From positions 1 to 45,728 of the forward strand of contig SGYQ01000013.1 in NCBI GenBank assembly GCA_004214155.1: a DNA stretch of 45,728 bases. The letters are read 5' to 3'. The stretch comes from Burkholderiaceae bacterium. Its GTDB lineage: Bacteria; Pseudomonadota; Gammaproteobacteria; Burkholderiales; Burkholderiaceae_A. The notes beneath the pieces are model-generated. The model searched no databases and was not told the DNA's origin. It was given only the letters and a program-made list of their open reading frames with translations. Position numbers and translations under genes: made by a program. Each line of letters opens with the position of its first letter. Positions within the stretch are counted from its first letter, which is position 1. Positions 9,833 to 19,003 of this stretch are shown here, piece by piece.

Positions 9833-11064
9833 TTGTAAAAGAGAAAGAAAGTATTTTCGCGGGATTAGATATTGGCACCTCGAAAATTGTAACTGTAATA
9901 GCAAGAACGGATGAAGCGGGCAATATCGAGATTGTTGGATTAGGTGAGTCCGAGTCAATAGGTCTTAAGCGCGGTGTGATAAATAACATTGATGCGACAG
10001 TTGAATCCATCAAGAAATCAATAGAAGAAGCGGAGTTGATGGCAGGCTACAAAATTAAAACTGTGTGGACAGGCATTGCGGGGAATCATATAAGAAGTTT
10101 CAACTCCACTGGAATGGTGGCAATTAGAGATAAAGAAGTTTCCCAGTCCGATATAAATAGGGTAGTTGAAACCGCAACAGCAATCAATATTCCCTCGGAC
10201 CAACAAATTCTTCATGTTTTGCCGCAAGAGTTTATCGTTGATGGTCAGGACGATATTAAGCAGCCAATTGGAATGAGTGGGGTGAGATTAGAGGTTCGTG
10301 TGCACATAGTCACCGGTGCAACCAGTGCTGCGCAGAATATAGTTAAGTGCATAAAACGTTGTGGAGTAGATGTTAGTCAACTCATACTGCAGTCTTTAGC
10401 TTCGTCAAATTCCATCTTATCCGAGGATGAAAAACAACTTGGTACCGTTGTGGTTGACATGGGAGGAGGGACCACTGACGTTATTGTTTTTTCCGGAGGC
10501 TCTATTAGGCATACGGGTGTTGTTCCGATAGCAGGTGATCAAGTTACAAATGATATTGCTATGGCCTTAAGGACACCTACATTTGAAGCCGAGAAAATAA
10601 AAGTTGAACATGGGATATGTAAGCAAGGTTTGATTGAAACTAATGAAAATATTAATGTTCCGGGTATCGGTGATAGACCTAACAGATCACTTTCCAGGGC
10701 ATCTCTAGCGCAGATAATTGAACCTAGAATTGAAGAGCTCTATTCCTTGATCGCCGAGATCGTGAGGGACAGTGGTTTTGAAGAGCTTGTTTCGTCAGGG
10801 ATAGTTATGACAGGAGGAACGTCAATGCTTCAAGGAGCTGCTGAATTGGGTGAAGATATTTTTTACCGACAAGTAAGAATAGCCAATCCAAAGTATGAGG
10901 GTAATCTGAGGGATTTAATTTCGAGTCCGCGCTATTCCACGGCTATTGGTTTGATCATTGAAGCAAAGAGCCAGACTTCTGAAAGTTACGAAAAAAGAGA
11001 CAAAGTTTATAAGGCAGATAGTATTTTTAATCGGGTTCGATCATGGATAGAGGGATATTTTTAA
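9829..11064 (+). CDS. ftsA: FtsA, actin-like Z-ring membrane anchor
   Basis: Actin-fold ATPase that tethers FtsZ to the membrane and recruits the divisome. The 411 residues carry the phosphate-1 loop LDIGTSKIV near the start, the phosphate-2 loop DMGGGTTDV near residue 210, the adenosine motif MTGGTSMLQG, and a C-terminal amphipathic helix (FNRVRSWIEGYF) of the membrane-targeting type. I chose ATG 9829, which gives the classical ATGA overlap with the ftsQ stop; an upstream in-frame ATG at 9796 would add 11 residues that do not fit the family. Confidence 0.96.
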   Translation: MIVKEKESIFAGLDIGTSKIVTVIARTDEAGNIEIVGLGESESIGLKRGVINNIDATVESIKKSIEEAELMAGYKIKTVWTGIAGNHIRSFNSTGMVAIRDKEVSQSDINRVVETATAINIPSDQQILHVLPQEFIVDGQDDIKQPIGMSGVRLEVRVHIVTGATSAAQNIVKCIKRCGVDVSQLILQSLASSNSILSEDEKQLGTVVVDMGGGTTDVIVFSGGSIRHTGVVPIAGDQVTNDIAMALRTPTFEAEKIKVEHGICKQGLIETNENINVPGIGDRPNRSLSRASLAQIIEPRIEELYSLIAEIVRDSGFEELVSSGIVMTGGTSMLQGAAELGEDIFYRQVRIANPKYEGNLRDLISSPRYSTAIGLIIEAKSQTSESYEKRDKVYKADSIFNRVRSWIEGYF

Positions 11065-11086
11065 TTAACTATAAGGAGACATCAAG

Positions 11087-12301
11087 ATGACATTCGAAAT
11101 GTTAGAGTCAAAAAACTCTGGAACTATAATAAAGGTTATAGGAGTCGGTGGTGCGGGAAGTAACGCCGTTAATCATATGATTAGCAAGGAGCTTACAGGA
11201 GTAGAGTTTCAGTGTGCCAACACCGATGCTCAGGCTTTAAATAAGTCTCCTGCGGAAAAAAAATTGCAATTAGGAAATTCTGGGCTAGGAGCGGGAGCAA
11301 AGCCGGAGGTAGGTAAGGAAGCGGCAGAAAATGAAATTGAAAAAATTAAAGAATTTTTAGAAGGCGCACACATGGTTTTTATTACAGCCGGTATGGGGGG
11401 TGGCACAGGTACTGGAGCGGCTCCTATAATCGCTCAGGCAGCTAAGGAAATAGGTGCTTTGACAGTTGCAGTAGTGACGAAACCTTTTAGCTTCGAGGGG
11501 CCAAAGAGAAATAAAGTTGCAGAGGCTGGACTGGTTTGTTTGGAAGAGCAGGTGGACTCGCTCATAGTGATATTAAACGAAAAGCTCGAACAGGTGTTTG
11601 GCGAGGACATTGATCAGGTGGAGGCTTTCGCAAAAGCAGATGATGTTCTTTATAATGCTGTTGCTGGAATTGCTGAAATAATCAATGTTGCGGGTAATGT
11701 GAACGTTGATTTTGAGGATGTGAGGACAGTTATGAGTTCTCAGGGTAAAGCTATGATGGGAACTGCTATTGCACAGGGTGCCGACAGAGCCAAGGTTGCT
11801 GCTGAGCAAGCTACCAGAAGCCCACTATTGGAAGGCGTTAATTTACATGGGGCAAGGGGTATTTTGGTTAATATTTCTGCAAGTAAAAATTTGAAATTGC
11901 ACGAAACAAAAATGGCTATGAATTATATAAATTCATTTGCGGATGATGGTGCAGAGGTAATTTGGGGAACAGCAATTGATGAGTCACTGGGAGATGATTT
12001 AAGAGTCACATTAGTTGCGACAGGTATCGATCACAGAAGTGCGCCGAGGTTAGAGTCTGTTCCTAGAACTGGGACGAACGACGGTTCTCCGTTAAATGCA
12101 AATAGCCTGTTACACGGAAATGAACGGGATGATAGTGTCGAAGAATTAGAGTATGCTAATCTGAACAACGAAGGGGAAAGTAGTGTTTTCGGAGAAGGAA
12201 CTAGACCTAGAAATGCTGCTGCTGAAGAGATTCGAAGGCTAAGAGCTGGGGGGATGGATCCGTTGGATATACCCGCATTCCTTCGAAAACAAGCTGATTG
12301 A
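11087..12301 (+). CDS. ftsZ: FtsZ, tubulin-like division GTPase
   Basis: GTPase that forms the Z ring. It has [20 protein letters not shown], the tubulin signature [10 protein letters not shown] near residue 104, TKPFSFEG, and at the end the conserved peptide [11 protein letters not shown] that binds FtsA and other partners. The linker before this peptide is short and acidic. A strong ribosome site (AAGGAG at about 11071-11076) precedes the ATG, and the gap to ftsA (22 bp) is the longest within the cluster, consistent with independent, high translation. Length 404 residues, normal for the family. Confidence 0.98.
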   Translation: MTFEMLESKNSGTIIKVIGVGGAGSNAVNHMISKELTGVEFQCANTDAQALNKSPAEKKLQLGNSGLGAGAKPEVGKEAAENEIEKIKEFLEGAHMVFITAGMGGGTGTGAAPIIAQAAKEIGALTVAVVTKPFSFEGPKRNKVAEAGLVCLEEQVDSLIVILNEKLEQVFGEDIDQVEAFAKADDVLYNAVAGIAEIINVAGNVNVDFEDVRTVMSSQGKAMMGTAIAQGADRAKVAAEQATRSPLLEGVNLHGARGILVNISASKNLKLHETKMAMNYINSFADDGAEVIWGTAIDESLGDDLRVTLVATGIDHRSAPRLESVPRTGTNDGSPLNANSLLHGNERDDSVEELEYANLNNEGESSVFGEGTRPRNAAAEEIRRLRAGGMDPLDIPAFLRKQAD

Positions 12302-12312
12302 TAGGAAACGAT

Positions 12313-13224
12313 TTGTTAAGGCAAAGAACCATCCTGCGAAAGGTAAGTTTTGAAGGAATTGGATTACATTCGGGAGAGTTAATTCGAACAGAAATTTGTC
12401 CGGCAGAACCTGATAAGGGAGTAATATTTCGTCGTATCGATATAGTACCCAATCGAGACATAAGTCTCAGTAACTGCAAAGTCACGGGAACCCAACTTGC
12501 CTCTACAATATCAGAAAATAATATAGAAATTTCAACGGTTGAACATCTAGTTGCCGCACTTTCGGGGCTTGGAATTGATAATGTTTTGGTCAAGGTATCG
12601 GGAAAAGAAATACCTATTTTAGATGGAAGCGCCGCCATTTTTGTTTACCTTTTAAAATCTGCGGGATGTCGTGAACAGAATAGCGCTAAAAAATTTATTA
12701 CAATCAACCGAACCGTGAGAGTTTCAGACGGTGAAAAATGGGCAATGTTAGAGCCTTACTTTGGTTTTAAACTGAACTTTGTTGTTGATTTTACTCATCC
12801 AATAATCAATAAAAATAATAGAATGGTAAATGTAGATTTTGAAAGAATGAGCTTTGTCAAAGACATCGCAAGGGCTAGAACATTTGGATTTTTAACTGAT
12901 ATCGGTAGTTTGTTAAAAAATAATTTAGCCCGAGGAGGAGGTTTGGATAACGCTGTAGTATTAAGTAAAACAGGGATCCTTAATCGTGAAGGTTTAAGGT
13001 CGGAAAATGAGTTGGCCATGCATAAGGCTTTGGATGCAATCGGTGACTTGTATTTAACCGGGTATCCAATGCTAGGTTCTTATTCGGCATTTAAATCTGG
13101 CCATGCTTTAAACAATAAGTTGATAAGGAAACTGGTAAAGGAAGGTGACACCTGGTCTTTCAGGAGTTTCGATAATCTACGAGGAGCTCCTCTTGCCTGG
13201 GCAAAACAATGGTCGTGGATATAG
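12313..13224 (+). CDS. lpxC: LpxC, UDP-3-O-acyl-GlcNAc deacetylase (TTG start)
   Basis: Zinc deacetylase for the committed step of lipid A synthesis. Visible motifs are STVEHLVAALSGLGIDN, EIPILDGSAA, ARTFGFL and HKALDAIGDLYL, which supply the zinc histidines, the aspartate and the active-site residues. No ATG is available near the 5' end. The TTG at 12313 gives the N-terminus MLRQRTILRK, matches the usual MxxQRT start, places the first zinc histidine at residue 78 as in Pseudomonas-type enzymes, and has AGGAAA a few bases upstream. Another TTG at 12298 overlapping the ftsZ stop is possible. 303 residues. Confidence 0.95.
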   Translation: MLRQRTILRKVSFEGIGLHSGELIRTEICPAEPDKGVIFRRIDIVPNRDISLSNCKVTGTQLASTISENNIEISTVEHLVAALSGLGIDNVLVKVSGKEIPILDGSAAIFVYLLKSAGCREQNSAKKFITINRTVRVSDGEKWAMLEPYFGFKLNFVVDFTHPIINKNNRMVNVDFERMSFVKDIARARTFGFLTDIGSLLKNNLARGGGLDNAVVLSKTGILNREGLRSENELAMHKALDAIGDLYLTGYPMLGSYSAFKSGHALNNKLIRKLVKEGDTWSFRSFDNLRGAPLAWAKQWSWI

Positions 13225-13240
13225 TCGTTAATATTTTTAC

Positions 13241-13594
13241 TCAAGAAGAAACGGACGGTTGTAACTCGGATACTTTGAGTCCTAATCGATTTAAATGCCG
13301 GAGGATATGTGGGCCGTAAACTTTCATTTTATATGCGGCAGTGGGAGATTTAAGCCGAATAAGTAGTCGTAATTCTCCTTGTGTGTTTGTGTTATTATCG
13401 TGCTGTAGGACTCCAATTCGCACTATTGAGGCCAATAGTTTTTGTGAATCTTCGTTTGCTACATCTTCGAGAACTTTTTCGAATATACTTGTCCAATAAG
13501 CGTTTTCAGTTGCCACGGATTTTATACGATTAAGTGCAGGTGAAATTTCCCCGCAAAAAATTTCGTCTAAAGATAGGAAGTTTGTTTTTTTCAT
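13241..13594 (-). CDS. DUF721/DciA-like protein
   Basis: A 117-residue protein read opposite to its neighbours between lpxC and secA, where betaproteobacteria commonly carry a DUF721 gene. The C-terminal half (ELRLLIRLKSPTAAYKMK, then ILRHLNRLGLKVSEL) fits the DUF721 pattern of a short beta strand, an AAxKxR-like stretch and a final helix. DciA proteins of this family load or assist the replicative helicase DnaB in bacteria lacking DnaC. The family match is from memory of the pattern and the locus; the DciA function is inferred. Its ATG is 8 bp from the secA ATG on the other strand. Confidence 0.75.
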   Translation of the reverse strand: MKKTNFLSLDEIFCGEISPALNRIKSVATENAYWTSIFEKVLEDVANEDSQKLLASIVRIGVLQHDNNTNTQGELRLLIRLKSPTAAYKMKVYGPHILRHLNRLGLKVSELQPSVSS

Positions 13595-13602
13595 CTATTG
13601 CT

Positions 13603-16338
13603 ATGTTATCAAAAATTATTAAGAGTGTTTTCGGAAGTAGGAACGATAGGTTAATTAGAAGCTATACGGCCAGAGCGAATGAAATATCGAAAATGGAACA
13701 ATCCTTAATGAGGCTTTCCGACGCTGAACTGAAGGCCAAAACATCATATTTCAAGTCTAAGTTAAACGAGGGGGTCTCGTTGGATTCGTTGTTGGTTGAA
13801 GCATTTGCCGTTTGTAGGGAAGCTTCAAAAAGAGTTTTGGAAATGCGCCATTTTGATGTCCAGCTCATCGGAGGAATGGCGTTGTTTGACGGAAAAATAT
13901 CTGAAATGCGCACAGGGGAGGGAAAAACACTTGTGGCAACTCTACCAGCTTATTTGGTAGCTTTAACAGGAAAGGGTGTCCATATTGTAACTGTCAACGA
14001 TTACCTAGCTAACCGTGATGCAGAATGGATGGGTAGAATTTATGAATTTCTCGGCTTGTCTGTTGGGGTTACAGTTTCGGGCATGACTCAGCAGGAAAAA
14101 GCTATAGCTTATGCGGCAGATGTTACTTATGGAACTAACAATGAGTATGGCTTCGATTATTTGCGGGATAATATGGTCACGGAACAAGAACAGAAAGTTC
14201 AGAAAGAACTCAACTTTGCAATTGTAGATGAGGTTGATTCTATCTTAATTGACGAGGCCAGAACACCATTAATCATATCTGGGCAAGCAGATGACCAGAT
14301 TGACCTTTATAAAAAATTGGATGATATTCCAGAAAAATTAGATAAGCAATATCAAGAAGGAGAGGAAGGAGATTATTTTGTTGATGAAAAAGGAAGGCAG
14401 ATCAATCTCTCCGATTCCGGTTTTGAAAAAGCTGAAAAGCTTTTAGAAGAAAAGAATTTATTAACAAAAGGGGAGAGTTTATACGATGCGAAAAATATCG
14501 CTTTATTACATCATTTAATTGCATCTTTAAAAGCGCATAATCTATTCGAAAAAGATCAGCATTACGTGGTTCAGAATAATAATGTAATCATCGTTGATGA
14601 GTTTACCGGAAGACTGATGCCAGGAAGGAGGTGGTCAGAAGGAATTCATCAGGCAATAGAAGCAAAAGAAGATGTTCAAATAGAACCTGAAAATCAGACT
14701 CTTGCATCTATAACCTTTCAAAACTATTTTAGAATGTACAAAAAACTGGCCGGAATGACAGGAACTGCTGATACTGAAGCATTTGAATTTAAGCAAATTT
14801 ATGACTTGGAGACCTTAATAGTTCCCACTCACAAAGAGATGGTTCGAAAAGATCATCAAGATCAGATTTATCGCACTGTAGAGGAAAAATTCGAAGCTGT
14901 TGTCTCGGACATTCAAGCGAGACATAAAGGTGGTCAGCCTGTTTTAGTTGGTACAACATCCATTGAGAATTCCGAAAAATTGTCGGAATTCCTTAGAGCA
15001 AAAAATATCGAACATCAAGTTTTAAACGCTAAACACCATGAAAAAGAAGCCGAAATAATTGCTCAAGCAGGTAGTCCGGGTGTGGTCACTATTGCTACCA
15101 ACATGGCGGGAAGAGGAACTGATATAGTTCTCGGGGGGAATATTAAACACATCATAAATAAAATCAAAGAAGAGAATTTAAGTGATATTGATCGCGAGAA
15201 ACAAATTGACATTGTTTTATCAGACTGGAGAAAGCGAAATAACAGAGTAATTAAGGCTGGGGGGCTTCATATTGTCGGGACAGAGAGACATGAGTCTCGA
15301 AGAATAGACAATCAATTGAGAGGGCGTTCCGGGCGTCAAGGCGATCCTGGTTCATCAAGGTTTTATTTGGCCATGGATGACTCATTATTACGAATATTCG
15401 CCGGTGAAAAAATGAAGGCAATTATGGACAAGCTAGGAGTGCCACGAGGAGAGGCTATTGAAGCGGGTATGGTCTCCAGATCAATAGAAAGCGCTCAAAG
15501 GAAAGTGGAGAGTAGGAACTTTGACATAAGAAAACAATTGCTTGAATTTGATAATGTTGCCAATGAGCAACGGAAAATTTTATACCAACAGAGAAACGAA
15601 GTTTTGGAATCCAGCTCTTTATCCGACTTAGTTGGTAGCCTTAGAAGAGGAACAATTCAGGCTATTGTAAGAGATTATGTTCCTCAAGAAAGTATTGAGG
15701 AGCAGTGGAATCTTCCCTCACTGGAGCAGGAATTAAAAAAATACTCCCTAGAGATGAATTTAAAAGACATGGTGGACAACAAGGAGGAACTGGGAGAAGA
15801 AGATCTTTTGGAGGAAGTTTGTAAGAAGGCTGACGAGAAGTACGGCGAAAAATTAAAAATAGTGGGAGATTCGATTTTCCATTCTTTTGAAAAAGCTGTT
15901 GTTCTACAAACCATCGATATCGGATGGAGAGAACATCTTGCCGCGCTAGATCATTTGAGGCAGGGAATACACCTTAGAGGTTACGCTCAGAAAGATCCTA
16001 AACAGGAGTACAAAAGAGAAGCCTTTCAATTGTTTGAGAGTTTTCTGGAAAATGTTAGAAATGAAGTCACCTCAATCCTTATGAACGTAGAGGTAGAGCA
16101 GGCTGAGCAGATAGCAGGAGAAATGCAGAATAATTTTGAAAATAACAAAAATGCAAACCTGCAGTTTGATCATCCAAGCCAAGAGAACGAATCTTCGAAA
16201 CAAAAAAGTAATCTAAGGGAAACCGTCGGTTTTCAAGAAAATTGCCCTTTTAAAGCAGAAGATCGAAAAGTAGGGCGCAACGAGTTATGCGACTTGTCTG
16301 GAAAAAAATACAAGCATTGTTGTGGAAGATTGACTTGA
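13603..16338 (+). CDS. secA: SecA, preprotein translocase ATPase
   Basis: Motor that drives preproteins through SecYEG. The 911-residue protein has MRTGEGKT (Walker A, near residue 105), VDEVDSILIDEARTPLI, GMTGTADTEAFEF, ATNMAGRGTDIVLGGN and QLRGRSGRQGDPGSSRF, covering both nucleotide-binding folds and the preprotein cross-linking domain. I start at ATG 13603 because MLSKIIKSVFGSRNDR matches the family N-terminus; an upstream in-frame ATG at 13534 lies in the opposite dciA-like gene. No Shine-Dalgarno sequence is visible before 13603. The C-terminal SEC-C zinc motif is altered: only C896, C906 and C907 are present and the usual C-x-C has lost a residue and a cysteine. Confidence 0.97.
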   Translation: MLSKIIKSVFGSRNDRLIRSYTARANEISKMEQSLMRLSDAELKAKTSYFKSKLNEGVSLDSLLVEAFAVCREASKRVLEMRHFDVQLIGGMALFDGKISEMRTGEGKTLVATLPAYLVALTGKGVHIVTVNDYLANRDAEWMGRIYEFLGLSVGVTVSGMTQQEKAIAYAADVTYGTNNEYGFDYLRDNMVTEQEQKVQKELNFAIVDEVDSILIDEARTPLIISGQADDQIDLYKKLDDIPEKLDKQYQEGEEGDYFVDEKGRQINLSDSGFEKAEKLLEEKNLLTKGESLYDAKNIALLHHLIASLKAHNLFEKDQHYVVQNNNVIIVDEFTGRLMPGRRWSEGIHQAIEAKEDVQIEPENQTLASITFQNYFRMYKKLAGMTGTADTEAFEFKQIYDLETLIVPTHKEMVRKDHQDQIYRTVEEKFEAVVSDIQARHKGGQPVLVGTTSIENSEKLSEFLRAKNIEHQVLNAKHHEKEAEIIAQAGSPGVVTIATNMAGRGTDIVLGGNIKHIINKIKEENLSDIDREKQIDIVLSDWRKRNNRVIKAGGLHIVGTERHESRRIDNQLRGRSGRQGDPGSSRFYLAMDDSLLRIFAGEKMKAIMDKLGVPRGEAIEAGMVSRSIESAQRKVESRNFDIRKQLLEFDNVANEQRKILYQQRNEVLESSSLSDLVGSLRRGTIQAIVRDYVPQESIEEQWNLPSLEQELKKYSLEMNLKDMVDNKEELGEEDLLEEVCKKADEKYGEKLKIVGDSIFHSFEKAVVLQTIDIGWREHLAALDHLRQGIHLRGYAQKDPKQEYKREAFQLFESFLENVRNEVTSILMNVEVEQAEQIAGEMQNNFENNKNANLQFDHPSQENESSKQKSNLRETVGFQENCPFKAEDRKVGRNELCDLSGKKYKHCCGRLT

Positions 16339-16353
16339 TGGAAATTTGTTCAG

Positions 16354-17568
16354 ATGACGAATCTGGTTAATAGTCTCGGACTAAATATTAGCATAACGGA
16401 AGCTGGTATAGGAATTACAAGGCGACCTGACTTAGCTGTTCTTAGTTTTAAAAAACCAGTTCACATCGTTGGGTTGTTTACTAAAAATAAAATAGTTGCA
16501 TCTCCAGTTAAGTGCTGCAAAGATAATTTAAGGATTCATAAACAACCTAGGAGGATAGCTATTGTTGTAAACAGTGGCTGTGCTAATTCGTGTACAGGTC
16601 AGCAGGGAGATGAAACTTGTAAAAATGTGGTAAAGCATTTAGCGGGAAAGTTGGAACTTGAATTTGAACAAGTTTTTCCTTTTTCGACGGGAGAAATTTT
16701 AAAACAACTTCCGGAAAAAAAAATGTTGTATGGAATTGATAGAGCTTTAGAAAGTCCTCATCATACTTTTGAGGAGTTTGCAGAGTCAATAATGACTACC
16801 GACACGGTAAAAAAAATTGCCTCACAAAATCTTCAGATTAACGGAAAGCTTCACACTGTGATCGGTGTTGCAAAAGGATCTGGAATGATATCCCCAAATA
16901 TGGCAACTATGCTGGCTTACGTCTTTACGGATATTCCAATTGAATTAGATGATTTTAAGGACCTGCACAGGGAGGTTTGCAATCACACATTCAATTCAAT
17001 TACTGTCGATGGAGAAATGTCTACAAATGATTCTTTTATTGGGGTATGTCCAGCTTTTGGAGAAAGCAATGACAAGTCCGAGATGATATCTACATCAAAT
17101 AACCATTGGCCAATTATTTGTCAAGCATATGAAAAAGTTTGTAATGAGCTCGCAGTTAAGATTGTAGAAGACGGAGAAGGCGCCACTAGGATCGTAGAGC
17201 TTAAAGTTGAACACGCATTTTCATTTCAGGATGCAGATCGTGTTGCTAGAGGAGTGGCAAATTCACCATTGGTAAAAACTGCTATTTTTGCTGCGGATCC
17301 GAACCTCGGTAGAATCTTGTCAGCGATTGGAGCATGTGCTATTTCTCGGTTCGATGAGAATAAAATTTCCGTACAAATAAATGAGTATGAAGTAATTCAA
17401 AATGGATCTCTTGTCAAAGGATATGAAGAAAAAATTGCTAGACAACATATGACTATGAAAAAAATTGACTTGCTTATTTCTTTAGGAGTAGGTTCAGCTA
17501 GTCGCAAGGTAATGTTCTGTGATCTATCCTATGATTATGTAAAAATAAACTCCGAGTACCGAACCTAA
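16354..17568 (+). CDS. argJ: ArgJ, ornithine acetyltransferase
   Basis: Transfers the acetyl group from N-acetylornithine to glutamate in the cyclic arginine pathway; bifunctional members also make N-acetylglutamate from acetyl-CoA. The 404 residues contain NSGCANSCTG, PFSTGEILKQLP, the self-cleavage site GMISPNMATMLAY with the N-terminal nucleophile threonine at residue 185, and DPNLGR near the C-terminus. Self-cleavage into alpha and beta chains is a family property. It follows secA after 15 bp and meets zapD tail to tail with stop codons that overlap. I see no clear ribosome site. Whether it is bifunctional cannot be told here. Confidence 0.95.
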   Translation: MTNLVNSLGLNISITEAGIGITRRPDLAVLSFKKPVHIVGLFTKNKIVASPVKCCKDNLRIHKQPRRIAIVVNSGCANSCTGQQGDETCKNVVKHLAGKLELEFEQVFPFSTGEILKQLPEKKMLYGIDRALESPHHTFEEFAESIMTTDTVKKIASQNLQINGKLHTVIGVAKGSGMISPNMATMLAYVFTDIPIELDDFKDLHREVCNHTFNSITVDGEMSTNDSFIGVCPAFGESNDKSEMISTSNNHWPIICQAYEKVCNELAVKIVEDGEGATRIVELKVEHAFSFQDADRVARGVANSPLVKTAIFAADPNLGRILSAIGACAISRFDENKISVQINEYEVIQNGSLVKGYEEKIARQHMTMKKIDLLISLGVGSASRKVMFCDLSYDYVKINSEYRT

Positions 17569-18335
17569 AAATTACAGAGTGACAGTTTGAAGCCTATGTT
17601 TTCTTCAATAGCTTGAAGCTTTAGTTTCTCATCCAATTTTCTAAATCTCACCGCTATAAGGTGCTTGTTTGCACTGATCTCCGCGACTAACTCCTCAGTT
17701 GTTTCAACTTCGATCCTTACAAGTAAAACATTTCTACCTTCTAACGGGAATTCATATTGTCCTTTTTCTGCTATAAGTTCCAGAGCTTCTGTGCCCTCTC
17801 GAAGCAAGCGCAGGGCTAAATCAATTCCCTCCAAAAGAGGTATAAGCGGTAACAGCCATGCGGTAATATTTGCAACCTTGATATGACTAGGTCTTTTTTG
17901 CCAGGCGTAAAAAGAAGGGATATCAAATTGACATGTCCCACCCGGGACTCCCGCGCGACCCCTAACGGAACATAGCCATTCAAACTCCGGAACGTGTGCG
18001 CCGAGTCTGATTGGAACAGCAGATAAAGAGTTGTGGGCCCTAGCGATCTCTTTAACAAGTACAGAAAGCTGTTCCTCTGAAACACCTGGCTGACCCGAGT
18101 ACTTCACAAGCTGTAATCTCTGTCTATCTAATTCTTGTAATAATTCATTTTTAATATCTGCCCTGTTGCCTAGTAAATCGTAAAGTTCAAAAAGCGTTCG
18201 TAATGCAGGTTGAAATCCAGCAGGAAAATCTGGATTTGAAAGTTCCTGCATTCGATTTCCTAGGTTCTCAATTCTTAACATCGAACGCATTCTTTCAGTA
18301 CAAGGAAACTCATAAATAAGTAGGTTTTTTTTCAC
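17565..18335 (-). CDS. zapD: ZapD, Z-ring associated protein
   Basis: Cytoplasmic protein that crosslinks FtsZ filaments; it binds the FtsZ C-terminal peptide, which is intact in ftsZ here. The 256-residue product has the family features IYEFPCTERMRSMLRIE at the start, FELYDLLGNRADIK, LGAHVPEFEWL, and the late ITAWLLPLIPLLEGIDLAL helix region. It is the last gene of the minus-strand unit corB-pilD-coaE-zapD. In related genomes yacG often follows zapD; no such gene is present before argJ. Confidence 0.93.
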   Translation of the reverse strand: MKKNLLIYEFPCTERMRSMLRIENLGNRMQELSNPDFPAGFQPALRTLFELYDLLGNRADIKNELLQELDRQRLQLVKYSGQPGVSEEQLSVLVKEIARAHNSLSAVPIRLGAHVPEFEWLCSVRGRAGVPGGTCQFDIPSFYAWQKRPSHIKVANITAWLLPLIPLLEGIDLALRLLREGTEALELIAEKGQYEFPLEGRNVLLVRIEVETTEELVAEISANKHLIAVRFRKLDEKLKLQAIEENIGFKLSLCNF

Positions 18336-18391
18336 GGCGATTGGATAATATTATTTGATGTTTTTAATTATAGCTACTTGACCAAATATTA

Positions 18392-19003
18392 CTATGTCTT
18401 CTTTAAGCAATTTATGTATCTTTCATGGATAGAGTTTACCTGGAGTCGAAGTTCCCCAATACTTCCTTGATTAAATATAATATCGTCCGCTATTTTTCTT
18501 CGCTCAGAATCAGTAGCCTGATTGCTTAGAATTAAATCGAACGTATCCATATCTGTTTTACTTCTTCGCAAAGTCCTTTCTTTCCGACATTCTGTCGAAG
18601 TTTCCACTACAATTATTTTCCATATATCCGCTGGTCTTTCTTCCCCGTAGACCTCAAACCAAAGAGGTATTACTTGTAAAATATACCGTCCCGTGGCTTT
18701 TTTGACCTCATGATTCATGACAGAGCGTATTTGTGGATGAAGAATACCTTCTAACTTCTTTTTAGCTACTTTATCCCTGAATATAATTTTCCTCATTCTG
18801 GGACGGTTAATTTCCTCATGATTGGTTAGGATAGATTGACCAAATATTTCAACAATCTTTTTATAAGCTCTTGTGTTTTTATCCAATAAGTTACTTGTTA
18901 TTTGGTCCGCATCTAATGTTTCCACACCTAACGAAGAAAAAATTTCTTCTACTGTTGTTTTGCCTGCACCAATTCCTCCCGTTAGAATTACAATTTTTGT
19001 CAT
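18392..19003 (-). CDS. coaE: CoaE, dephospho-CoA kinase
   Basis: Last step of coenzyme A synthesis: ATP-dependent phosphorylation of dephospho-CoA. The 203-residue P-loop kinase has LTGGIGAGKTT at residues 7-17, TLDADQITSNLL, HPQIRS and the lid segment ATDSERRKIAD, where Q-x(n)-R-x-x-AD is the family pattern. Its ATG overlaps the end of pilD by about one base, and zapD follows after 56 bp; pilD-coaE-zapD is a standard betaproteobacterial order. Confidence 0.95.
   Translation of the reverse strand: MTKIVILTGGIGAGKTTVEEIFSSLGVETLDADQITSNLLDKNTRAYKKIVEIFGQSILTNHEEINRPRMRKIIFRDKVAKKKLEGILHPQIRSVMNHEVKKATGRYILQVIPLWFEVYGEERPADIWKIIVVETSTECRKERTLRRSKTDMDTFDLILSNQATDSERRKIADDIIFNQGSIGELRLQVNSIHERYINCLKKT

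Noticed and set aside
13534-13602. N-terminal extension of SecA from ATG 13534
   Set aside because: The extra 23 residues do not resemble SecA and would be coded over the 5' part of the opposite dciA-like gene; the family N-terminus begins at 13603.
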